Positions 12,424-18,367 of a DNA stretch of 18,367 nt are shown piece by piece. Positions within the stretch are counted from its first letter, which is position 1; every line of letters begins with the position of its first letter. The DNA is taken from positions 1 to 18,367 of the forward strand of contig JADHWR010000020.1 of the NCBI GenBank assembly GCA_016783355.1, written 5' to 3'. Source of the stretch: Candidatus Omnitrophota bacterium (GTDB lineage: Bacteria; Omnitrophota; Gorgyraeia; Gygaellales; JAHJCI01). Under the pieces are notes generated by a model. It worked only from the letters and a program-made list of their open reading frames with translations, did not search any database and had not been told where the DNA came from. The translations under genes and the position numbers were made by a program.

Positions 12424-13432
12424 AGAGTCCTGCGATCTGAATGGCGTTGAGAGCAGCGCCTTTAATTAGATTATCACAAACAACCCAAAGCCAAAGGCCG
12501 CATTTCAGAAAGGGGTCAGAGCGGATTCTTCCCACAAAGACTTCGTCTTTGCCTTCGCATTTTATAGGCATTGGGTATAAATTATTCTCTGGCTGATCAA
12601 TTACTTTTATGCCTTTTGCTCTGGAAAGAATTTGTTTTGCCTTCTGGGGAGAAATTTGCTTTTTTGTCTCAATGTAGATGGCTTGAGAATGGCCAGTTCC
12701 TACAGGAACGCGCGCGCAGGTAGCAGTAATTTTAATATTTTTGTCATGCATAATTTTGTGTGTTTCATAGACCATTTTCCATTCTTCGCTTGTATAGGCA
12801 TATTTCTGAAAATCACCAATATGGGGAAAGACATTAAAGCCTATCTGCTGGGGCAATACTTTGGTTGCTTTAGCCGTGGGTTGGCGTTTGTAGCCGGTGG
12901 CAAGAACTTCCTCAGTCTCTTGCCAGAGTTGCTTGAGGGCGCCTCTTCCTGCGCCCGAAGCTGCTTGAAAGGAGGTAACAATTATACGCTTAATTCCAGC
13001 AGTTTTATATATTGGCCATAGCGCAACAACCATCTGGATTGTGGAGCAGTTGGGATTGGCAATCAGGCCTTTGTGTTTTTTGATATCTTCTGGGTTTACC
13101 TCTGGTACAATCAAAGGGATATCTGGTTTGAGCCGAAAATCTGCGCCATTGTCAATGACGACTGCTCCGCGTTTTATTGCCTCTGGTGCATAAATTACTG
13201 CTGCACCCTTTTCTCCTTCGGTTCCTGCAAATAAGGCAATATCTATTCCATCAAAACCTTTTGGAGAAATTGCCTTCACGTTGTAAGTCTGGCGATCAAC
13301 CTTGAGCTTTCGTGTTGTGCGCGCAAATACGCGCAATTGGTTTATCGCAAGATTACTTTTCTTCTTAAGACAGCGTAAAAGTTCAAGGCCCACTGCACCA
13401 ACGCCGACTACAGCAATATTATATCTTTTCAT
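12407..13432 (-). CDS. asd: Aspartate-semialdehyde dehydrogenase
   Basis: A 341-aa enzyme that reduces aspartyl phosphate to aspartate semialdehyde with NADPH, at the branch to lysine, threonine and methionine. Seen: dinucleotide loop VVGVGAVG (8-15; one residue shorter than the common GATGAVG form), DNGADFR, catalytic Cys129 in ANPNCSTIQ, SGAGRGA (159-165), FPHIGDF, EEWKM and ETHKI, and catalytic His248 in RVPVGTGHSQ. Length is normal. ATG 13432 overlaps the leuB stop as ATGA, showing translational coupling. Its 3' end overlaps truA. Placement behind leuB fits a combined amino-acid biosynthesis operon. A homologous ArgC-like enzyme was considered, but the Asd motifs are clear. Confidence 0.95.
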   Translation of the reverse strand: MKRYNIAVVGVGAVGLELLRCLKKKSNLAINQLRVFARTTRKLKVDRQTYNVKAISPKGFDGIDIALFAGTEGEKGAAVIYAPEAIKRGAVVIDNGADFRLKPDIPLIVPEVNPEDIKKHKGLIANPNCSTIQMVVALWPIYKTAGIKRIIVTSFQAASGAGRGALKQLWQETEEVLATGYKRQPTAKATKVLPQQIGFNVFPHIGDFQKYAYTSEEWKMVYETHKIMHDKNIKITATCARVPVGTGHSQAIYIETKKQISPQKAKQILSRAKGIKVIDQPENNLYPMPIKCEGKDEVFVGRIRSDPFLKCGLWLWVVCDNLIKGAALNAIQIAGLYAAQH

Positions 13433-14490
13433 AGATTATCGACTACTAAATCTCCAACCTCGGATGTGGAATAGCCCATTTTACCAGCAGCAAGACTCTT
13501 TAATCTTTCTTTAACAACCTTAATCACTGCCTCTTCTATTGTCTTTGCTGCTTGTGTTTCGCCTAAATTCTCAAGCATCATTGCCAGGGCGCAAATTGCC
13601 GCTAAGGGATTGATAACATTTTTGCCTGTATATTTTGGCGCTGAACCGCCAATTGGTTCAAACATCGAAATTCCCTCTGGGTTAATATTTCCACCGGCGG
13701 CAATACCCATACCGCCTTGAATCATCGCTCCTAAATCAGTAATAATATCGCCAAACATATTGTCAGTAACAATCACATCAAACCATTCCGGATGTCGCAC
13801 AAACCACATACAGGTTGCATCGACATGGGCATAATCGGTTTGGATGTCAGGATATTCTTTGGCAACATCTTCGAAGGTGCGCCTCCACAAATCCCAGGCA
13901 TAGGTTAAAACATTGGTTTTGCCGCAAAGAGTAAGATTTTTCTTTTTGTTGCGCTTGCGCGTATATTCAAAAGCATAACGGATACAGCGCTCTATACCTT
14001 TGCGCGTATTATAGGAAACCTGAATTGCTACCTCAGATGGTGTCTCTTTGTTTTGGAATTCACCCATTCCCTTATATAAACCCTCGGTATTTTCGCGCAC
14101 AACGACAAAATCAATATCTTCCGGAGCTTTATCCCTCAAAGGACAAAATCTCTGATCATATAGCTTAACTGGCCGAAGGTTTATATATTGGTCAAAGGCA
14201 AAGCGGAGCTTCAATAATATGCCCTGCTCAAGTATTCCCGGCTTTACAGAAGGTGCGCCGATAGCGCCTAAATAGATTGTATCGAATCGACGAAGAGCTT
14301 CTAAATCCTCAGTAGTTAAGGTTTGGCCTGTTTGAAGATAATGTTGTGCGCCGAAATCAAAGATTTCGGTCTGATATTGAAAATTAAATTTGGAAGCAGC
14401 AGCAGCCAAAACCTTAAGGCCTTCCTGAATTACCTCAGGACCAGTTCCATCACCCGCAATAACAGCAATCTTATGTATCTTTTCGGACAT
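13429..14490 (-). CDS. leuB: 3-isopropylmalate dehydrogenase
   Basis: A 353-aa member of the isocitrate/isopropylmalate dehydrogenase family that oxidises and decarboxylates 3-isopropylmalate in leucine synthesis. Motifs: IAGDGTGPEV (11-20), GAIGAPSVKPG, LKLRFAFDQYINLRPVKLY with the substrate Arg residues, VVRENTEGLYKG, the metal-site segment DNMFGDIITDLGA, and MFEPIGGSAPKYTGKNVINP (NAD-binding). The RFAFDQYINLRP version is also seen in tartrate-dehydrogenase-like relatives, but adjacent leuD and nearby leuC favour LeuB. ATG 14490 overlaps the leuD end by 20 nt; AAGGG lies about twelve bases upstream. It is coupled to asd by a 4-bp overlap. Confidence 0.93.
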   Translation of the reverse strand: MSEKIHKIAVIAGDGTGPEVIQEGLKVLAAAASKFNFQYQTEIFDFGAQHYLQTGQTLTTEDLEALRRFDTIYLGAIGAPSVKPGILEQGILLKLRFAFDQYINLRPVKLYDQRFCPLRDKAPEDIDFVVVRENTEGLYKGMGEFQNKETPSEVAIQVSYNTRKGIERCIRYAFEYTRKRNKKKNLTLCGKTNVLTYAWDLWRRTFEDVAKEYPDIQTDYAHVDATCMWFVRHPEWFDVIVTDNMFGDIITDLGAMIQGGMGIAAGGNINPEGISMFEPIGGSAPKYTGKNVINPLAAICALAMMLENLGETQAAKTIEEAVIKVVKERLKSLAAGKMGYSTSEVGDLVVDNL

Positions 14491-14956
14491 AGTTAATTAG
14501 CCCTTTGGCTTTGATGATTTTCTGAAGAAATTCAGGAAAGGGCTGCGTTTGATAAGTCTGATTTCTCGTTATGTTTTTTATTATACCAGTTGATAAATCG
14601 ATTTCAAGCTTGTCGAAGTTTTTGATTTTATCGGTGTTCTTTAATTCTAAGAATGGGAGGCCGAGATTCACAGCATTGCGAAAGAAGATTGCGGCAAAGC
14701 TTTCAGCAATAACGGCTTTTATTCCACATCCTTTTATGGCCAAAGGAGCATGTTCGCGTGATGAGCCGCAGCCAAAGTTTTTGCCTGCAACAATAATATC
14801 GCCAGCCTTAATTGAGGCAGCAAAATTAGGCCTCACTGTCTCCAGGCAGTGCCGGCCTAATTCTTGCACATCTGTGCTCACAAGATATTTTGCCGCAATT
14901 ATATCATCAGTGTTTATACTATTACCGAATTTATGAGCTTTGCCTTTAATCACCAT
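14471..14956 (-). CDS. leuD: 3-isopropylmalate dehydratase small subunit
   Basis: A 161-aa small subunit of isopropylmalate isomerase, the partner of LeuC. Motifs: FGNSINTDDIIAAKYL (10-25), AGKNFGCGSSREHAPLAIKG (~58-77), AVIAESFAAIFFRNAVNLGL (~82-101) and a C-terminal PFPEFLQKII. This is the short form (about 160 aa) typical of organisms with about 420-aa LeuC, rather than the 200-aa enterobacterial form. ATG 14956 is chosen because it is the natural family start; the frame continues 22 codons further upstream with no family similarity. No Shine-Dalgarno is visible, unusual for a first gene. It is separated from leuC by 1.5 kb holding an S74 surface-protein gene, whereas the two subunits are normally adjacent. 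Confidence 0.94.
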   Translation of the reverse strand: MVIKGKAHKFGNSINTDDIIAAKYLVSTDVQELGRHCLETVRPNFAASIKAGDIIVAGKNFGCGSSREHAPLAIKGCGIKAVIAESFAAIFFRNAVNLGLPFLELKNTDKIKNFDKLEIDLSTGIIKNITRNQTYQTQPFPEFLQKIIKAKGLINYVRKDT

Positions 14957-14971
14957 TATTTGACAACAAGC

Positions 14972-15020
14972 GGGCTCTGTACCGTATGGTACAGGGCGGG
15001 TCCTGTCTTCGGCGGAGCCC
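14972..15020. repeat. Branched hairpin sequence upstream of leuD
   Basis: CTGTACC (14977-14983) and GGTACAG (14988-14994) form a 7-bp hairpin with a GTAT loop; GGGCTC (14972-14977) can alternatively pair with GAGCCC (15015-15020), enclosing it. It lies 16 bp before leuD ATG in the predicted leader. It could be a leader structure or another REP-like remnant. Confidence 0.4.
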
Positions 15021-15078
15021 AAAATTGTCCTCGCTCAAGAGGAAGCCTCTATAGGGCATAATTTAAATTGCAGAAATT

Positions 15079-15197
15079 GCAGACGTTTTACGTAATGCCT
15101 TACTACAGAACGAGTTATAAAACAAATACTGATTGTAGACAAAACTGTATTTGTTGCGTAACGCTATATACTATAAGTAGTTTTGTAAAGCGTCTGC
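15079..15197. repeat. 119-bp imperfect palindrome between leuD and the S74 gene
   Basis: The two halves align as inverted repeats on a single axis without gaps: outer GCAGACG/CGTCTGC, then TTTAC/GTAAA, and inner AACAAATAC (15121-15129) with GTATTTGTT (15147-15155). I count 34 matches in 51 compared positions. The 288-bp interval (14957-15244) holds no gene. Candidates are a decayed MITE or a structured RNA. It does not show the GTTRRRY/RYYYAAC ends of integron attC sites. Confidence 0.55.
15114..15142 (-). promoter_or_regulatory. Sigma70-like promoter for leuD and following genes
   Basis: The minus strand reads TTGTCT (15137-15142), a 17-bp spacer, and TATAAC (15114-15119). It lies inside the 119-bp palindrome and would drive leuD-leuB-asd-truA-nadE-tRNA-Arg with a leader of about 150 nt. 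Confidence 0.4.
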
Positions 15198-15201
15198 TGC
15201 T

Positions 15202-15226
15202 ATTTTGGAAGTCCGACTTCCAAAAT
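15202..15226. repeat. Perfect 11-bp-arm hairpin after the S74 gene
   Basis: ATTTTGGAAGT and ACTTCCAAAAT flank a CCG loop, starting 19 bp past the S74 stop codon. No T-run follows on the minus strand, so a factor-independent terminator is doubtful; it may protect the mRNA 3' end or be a factor-assisted terminator. Confidence 0.55.
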
Positions 15227-15244
15227 TTCCAAAAACAAAACATT

Positions 15245-16345
15245 CTACTCAAGAGCTCCGACAACCTCTTTTTCTAATCTCTTTATCCTTTGTTCAAGGT
15301 GATAGTTCTTCTCTTGCTGTGCCTTTGCTATTGCAAGGAGAAAGCCAACAGTGTCTGGTATATCAATCTCCTTTCCTGAGGAGCTCAGAAGCTCTTGAGG
15401 AGCATCTTCAGCAAGAAGTCCGATATGGGAGAGGGTGTCCTTATCCTTGTCTTTGTAGCGGAAGTGGTAGAGATTGAGGTTCTTTGCTGTATTTAAAGCA
15501 TCCTTGTAGTCAGAGGGAGAAAAGGCTCTGATCTCCTTCTTGCAGTCCTTGGAAGAACAGATAACCCAGCCATAGCAGCGGATAGTGCCGTTGACGTCTA
15601 ATCTGTAGGCAGGGTTAGTAAAAGCAATACCGACATAGCCATTTGAATTGAGGATGGTCATCCTGGTGGTTCTCGAAGTTTGCAATTGTAAATTCTCATT
15701 ATGGCTACCAATCATTCCTCCATCCACATCAAGGTTTGTGTTCATGTAAAACCTGGTTGCGTTAGTAAGTATATGTGCCCAGGAAGAATGAGGATAAAGG
15801 TCCATGTAATAACTACCTGCTTGAGCTCTAATAGTTGTTCCGTATCCACTTCTATATACATGTAATGGATAGCTCGGACTTGTCGCAATACCGACATAGC
15901 CATTTGAGTTCGAAATGGTCATTCTGGTTGAGCCATATGGAGCTTGGAGATAAAGTGGTTCGTTATAACTTGCAATTTCTCCTGAGTCTACAGTTATGCC
16001 CTTATCGAAGTAAGAGCGAGGTCTATCTGTAACAAAATAGTTCCAACTAGTATTTGCAGGGCCAAATATTAAATAACCACCCGCACTTCTAACACGTGCC
16101 GGATAAGTACTTGCAGGGGTATAAACATCTAGCTTATATGCTGGCCCTGTCGTCCCGATGCCTACGCTCCCTCCATCTGTTGCCAGATTAGTGTTATTAT
16201 GCGTTGTCAGTTGATTGTAATCACCATAGGGTGAGGGGTAATAGGTAGTAATCGTGAGGCTGTCAGATTGACTTTGGGCAGAGCCAGAGAGAAACAAACA
16301 AAAGATAAAGATAAATACAACAGCTAATTTTAATGACTTGTGCAT
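15245..16345 (-). CDS. Secreted surface/fibre protein with C-terminal S74 chaperone domain
   Basis: A 366-aa exported protein (residues numbered with one extra upstream GTG codon). A signal peptide (~1-27, ending SGSAQSQ) is followed by LTITTYYPSPYGDYNQL (31-47), then three copies of an adhesin/fibre-type unit, VGIGTTGPAYKLDV (62-75), VGIATSPSYPLHV (152-164) and VGIAFTNPAYRLDV (239-252), each preceded by a strand-rich stretch. The C-terminus (~264-360) is a Peptidase_S74 intramolecular chaperone: Ser266 with Lys271 in SSKDCKKEI, His308 in SHIGLLAED, and a terminal coiled coil (QQEKNYHLEQRIKRLEKEV). Such domains trimerise fibres and then cut themselves off. ATG 16345 is chosen because AAGGAGGT lies five bases upstream. 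It sits between leuC and leuD, with imperfect palindromes on both sides, suggesting insertion. Binding target unknown. Confidence 0.85.
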   Translation of the reverse strand: MHKSLKLAVVFIFIFCLFLSGSAQSQSDSLTITTYYPSPYGDYNQLTTHNNTNLATDGGSVGIGTTGPAYKLDVYTPASTYPARVRSAGGYLIFGPANTSWNYFVTDRPRSYFDKGITVDSGEIASYNEPLYLQAPYGSTRMTISNSNGYVGIATSPSYPLHVYRSGYGTTIRAQAGSYYMDLYPHSSWAHILTNATRFYMNTNLDVDGGMIGSHNENLQLQTSRTTRMTILNSNGYVGIAFTNPAYRLDVNGTIRCYGWVICSSKDCKKEIRAFSPSDYKDALNTAKNLNLYHFRYKDKDKDTLSHIGLLAEDAPQELLSSSGKEIDIPDTVGFLLAIAKAQQEKNYHLEQRIKRLEKEVVGALE

Positions 16346-16383
16346 CACATACCTCCTTATTTAAATGTGTCCTTGATTTCCAA

Positions 16384-16494
16384 GCGTAAAGTGTAAAGCG
16401 AAAGGCGCAAGACTAAAGTGTAAAGTTTAGAGTTTTTTAAAAAAGTTTTAAGTTTTGCGTTTCAACTTTGCGTTTTTCGCTTCGAGTTTTACGC
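16384..16494. repeat. 111-bp low-complexity imperfect palindrome upstream of the S74 gene
   Basis: The leuC-S74 gap (16346-16498) has no gene. It is built of variants of GCGTAAA, GTGTAAAG and GCGAAA on the left and their reverse complements on the right (GCGTAAA at 16384-16390, TTTACGC at 16488-16494), around an A/T-rich centre near 16436-16443. Within the arms GTGTAAAG also recurs directly. Pairing is about 60 percent. Origin unknown. Confidence 0.5.
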
Positions 16495-16498
16495 ATCT

Positions 16499-17758
16499 TC
16501 ACGGATGCGTTATTTTGCCTTTTATGGCTGAAGCAGCAGCAACAGCAGGACTACAAAGATAAACAAAGGATTTGGGATGACCCATCCTGCCGATAAAATT
16601 TCTATTGGTCGTAGAAAGACAAACCTCTCCTTCTGCTAAAACCCCGCTATGACCGCCCAAGCACGGGCCACAGGTCGGCGTAGAAAACACTCCTCCTGCC
16701 TTAACAAATATCTCAATCAGCCCTTCTTTCAATGCCTCGAGATATATCTTTTGTGTTGCCGGTATAACAATCAGTCGTGTAGTTGAATGTATGTTTTTAC
16801 CTTTTAAAATCTTAGCCGCAATTCTTAAATCAGAAATCCGGCCATTTGTGCAGGAACCAATTACCACCTGGTCTAATTTTATATTTTTTAATTTAGATGC
16901 GGGTTTGATATTGCTGGGAAGATGCGGACAAGCAACAAGCGGCTCCAAATCCGAAACATCCCATTCGTATACCTTTTCATAATAGGCATCTTCATCGGAT
17001 TTTAAATTTTTTTTCGCCTTGGCGGGAGATTTTTGACTTCGTCGGACATAATCCCACGTAATTTCATCTGGTTCAATTATTCCCAGACGCGCTCCTGCTT
17101 CAATTGCCATATTTGCCATTGTGAATCGCTCATCCATCGAAAGCCTCTTTATGACCGGGCCAGAAAACTCCATCACTTTGTATAATGCGCCGTCAACGCC
17201 GATTTTACCAATCGTAAAAAGAATCAGGTCTTTACCACTTACCCACTTTCTTAATCTACCTTTATAAATAAACTTAATCACGCCAGGCACTTTAAACCAG
17301 CATTTACCATCGATAAATGCGCGCGCCAAATCTGTTGAGCCAACACCGGTTGAATAACAACCCAAGGCACCGTATGTGCAGGTATGTGAGTCAGCACCGA
17401 TGACTAAATCACCGGGATGAACTAATCCCTTTTCCGGCAATAATGCATGTTCAATACCCATACGCCCAACTTCAAAATAATTCTTAATGCGCTGCTCAGC
17501 CGCGAAATCCGCTAAAATCTTTGCCTGGTTTGCGCTTCTTAAATCTTTCGCCGGTAGAAAATGGTCAGGAACAAGGACAATTTTTTGAGGATTAAACACG
17601 TGTTTGCGTCCTGTTTTTTTAAACTCTTTGATGGCTAAGGGTGCGGTTATATCATTGCCCAGACAAAGATCAAGCCTTGTCTCAATAAAATCTCCTTGCT
17701 TGAGAGCCTTCTTATTCGTATGCGCTAATAATATTTTCTCGGCAATTGTGTAGGGCAT
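16499..17758 (-). CDS. leuC: 3-isopropylmalate dehydratase large subunit
   Basis: A 419-aa aconitase-family subunit that, with LeuD, isomerises 2- to 3-isopropylmalate. Iron-sulfur ligands are Cys303 (VIGSCTNGRISDL), Cys363 and Cys366 (TPTCGPCLGGHSG). Other family segments are TIAEKILLAH (4-13), VPDHFLPAKD, GADSHTCTYGALG (121-133), GVGSTDLARAF, TMANMAIEAGARLG and STTNRNFIGRMGH (382-394). This is the short LeuC/homoaconitase-like type; the alternative substrate homocitrate cannot be excluded, but leuD and leuB nearby favour leucine. ATG 17758 lies inside the fabF end (34-nt overlap) without a Shine-Dalgarno, so coupling is likely. The partner leuD is 1.5 kb downstream rather than adjacent. Confidence 0.95.
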   Translation of the reverse strand: MPYTIAEKILLAHTNKKALKQGDFIETRLDLCLGNDITAPLAIKEFKKTGRKHVFNPQKIVLVPDHFLPAKDLRSANQAKILADFAAEQRIKNYFEVGRMGIEHALLPEKGLVHPGDLVIGADSHTCTYGALGCYSTGVGSTDLARAFIDGKCWFKVPGVIKFIYKGRLRKWVSGKDLILFTIGKIGVDGALYKVMEFSGPVIKRLSMDERFTMANMAIEAGARLGIIEPDEITWDYVRRSQKSPAKAKKNLKSDEDAYYEKVYEWDVSDLEPLVACPHLPSNIKPASKLKNIKLDQVVIGSCTNGRISDLRIAAKILKGKNIHSTTRLIVIPATQKIYLEALKEGLIEIFVKAGGVFSTPTCGPCLGGHSGVLAEGEVCLSTTNRNFIGRMGHPKSFVYLCSPAVAAASAIKGKITHP

Positions 17759-18367
17759 TTTACGATGAGGCAGGCGTTGTGACCGCCAAAACCCAGAGAG
17801 TTAGACATCACTGTCTTTATTGCGATATGACGTGCGCTGTTCGGCACATAATCTAAATCGCATTCTGGGTCAGGAAATTCATAATTTATGGTGGGTGGGA
17901 CAAGACCATCTTTTATGGACAAGCAGCTGACAATAAATTCAACAGCTCCGGCTGCGCCCAGAAGATGACCGGTCATTGATTTTGTGGAGCTAACCATTAC
18001 TTTTTTTGCCTGTTCGCCAAAAACCTTTTTTATGGCAAGGGTTTCAATCTTATCATTAAGTTTTGTTGATGTTCCATGAGCATTAATATAATCTATCTCT
18101 TGAGGATTTATCTGTGCATCCTTTAAGGCTGCCTGCATTGCCTGCGCTGCCCCTTCGCCCTCAGGATCGGGTGCAGTACTATGATAGGCGTCAGCCGACA
18201 TACCAAAACCTTTAATCTCGGCAATAATTGGAGCGCCCCTTTTACGAGCATGCTCTAATTCTTCTAAAACCACAATCCCGCAGCCCTCAGCCATAACAAA
18301 ACCGTCTCTTTGTCCATCAAAAGGCCGTGATGCCTTTTTGGGGTCGTTATTTCGACACGATAAAGCC
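17725..18367 (-). CDS. fabF: 3-oxoacyl-[acyl-carrier-protein] synthase II (partial, N-terminus off window)
   Basis: The C-terminal ~213 residues of a condensing enzyme for fatty-acid chain elongation. The frame is open to the window edge: ALSCRNNDPKKASRPFDGQR precedes DGFVMAEGCG, the conserved FabF segment, so the gene does not start at the internal ATG at 18294. The two catalytic histidines are visible in NAHGTSTKLND and SMTGHLLGAAGA; the active-site Cys lies upstream of the window. NSLGFGGHNA marks the normal C-terminal strand; after it comes an 11-residue tail (KCPTQLPRKYY) that is longer than usual and overlaps the leuC start by 34 nt. Identification is firm; KAS I or a polyketide-type relative is less likely. 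Confidence 0.94.
   Translation of the reverse strand, partial: ALSCRNNDPKKASRPFDGQRDGFVMAEGCGIVVLEELEHARKRGAPIIAEIKGFGMSADAYHSTAPDPEGEGAAQAMQAALKDAQINPQEIDYINAHGTSTKLNDKIETLAIKKVFGEQAKKVMVSSTKSMTGHLLGAAGAVEFIVSCLSIKDGLVPPTINYEFPDPECDLDYVPNSARHIAIKTVMSNSLGFGGHNACLIVKCPTQLPRKYY

Noticed and set aside
14957..15022. 22-codon N-terminal extension of LeuD
   Set aside because: It translates the hairpin region and precedes the conserved start of the family; ATG 14956 fits better.
15065..15080. Tandem AAATTGCAG copies as a small direct-repeat array or CRISPR trace
   Set aside because: Only two short adjacent copies, with no spacers or cas genes.
15079..15197. Integron attC site
   Set aside because: Size and imperfect pairing would fit, but the required GTTRRRY and RYYYAAC core ends are missing and no integrase is nearby.
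15202..15226. Intrinsic terminator after the S74 gene
   Set aside because: The hairpin is perfect, but no T-run follows on the minus strand; kept as a repeat only.
16346..16498. Sigma70 promoter directly upstream of the S74 gene
   Set aside because: TTTACA-like boxes exist, but no -10 at an acceptable distance; the low-complexity words give chance matches.

Overview
The window is a tightly packed stretch of bacterial chromosome, A+T-leaning, in which every supported gene lies on the minus strand; transcription therefore runs from position 18367 down to 1. The best guess at the organism is an uncultured Gram-negative of the PVC/Omnitrophota (Omnitrophica) type. The clues are a secreted S74-chaperone surface protein with an N-terminal TITTYYPSPYG motif, a TRL-type lipoprotein, an AsmA-like periplasmic protein, frequent palindromic intergenic repeats and frequent gene overlaps. 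This assignment is inference, not proven by the sequence.

Layout in the direction of transcription. (A) 18367-13429: the 3' end of fabF, overlapping leuC; then an S74 surface-protein gene standing between leuC and leuD; then leuD and leuB. (B) 13432-10873: asd, truA and nadE follow with overlaps or 1-base gaps. The nadE reading frame runs into a tRNA-Arg(CCU) gene and takes its stop codon from the anticodon loop. A 3' piece of a second tRNA follows. (C) 10811-8380: an AsmA-like protein, a TRL lipoprotein with an almost ideal Shine-Dalgarno, a perfect 19-bp-arm REP-like hairpin, nnrE, and a half-length TauE/SafE permease. (D) 8352-966: a compact run of five genes with overlaps or zero spacing: a lysine-ketoglutarate-reductase-like dehydrogenase, an ATP-grasp ligase, trxB, a beta-phosphoglucomutase/trehalose-phosphatase fusion, and a GH65 phosphorylase. 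(E) 931-1: a receiver-only protein lacking the phosphoacceptor Asp, and a two-CBS-domain protein cut by the window edge.

How the genes work together: leuC/leuD/leuB perform isomerisation and oxidative decarboxylation in leucine synthesis, and asd feeds the lysine/threonine/methionine branch. The fusion protein and GH65 form a disaccharide module: OtsB dephosphorylates trehalose-6-P, GH65 would phosphorolyse an alpha-glucoside to beta-glucose-1-P, and the mutase domain would turn that into glucose-6-P. The domain order matches the single three-domain mycobacterial protein OtsB1 (Rv2006), here split over two overlapping frames. The reductase/ATP-grasp pair beside it looks like an uncharacterised amino-acid modification module.

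The most unusual points are the split OtsB1-like module with an A-rich +1-frame junction, the nadE/tRNA-Arg overlap, the S74 gene between leuC and leuD bordered by two different ~110-120 bp imperfect palindromes, the reductase/ATP-grasp pair, and the phosphosite-less receiver with its own promoter. No CRISPR array, rRNA, transposase or plus-strand gene could be supported.
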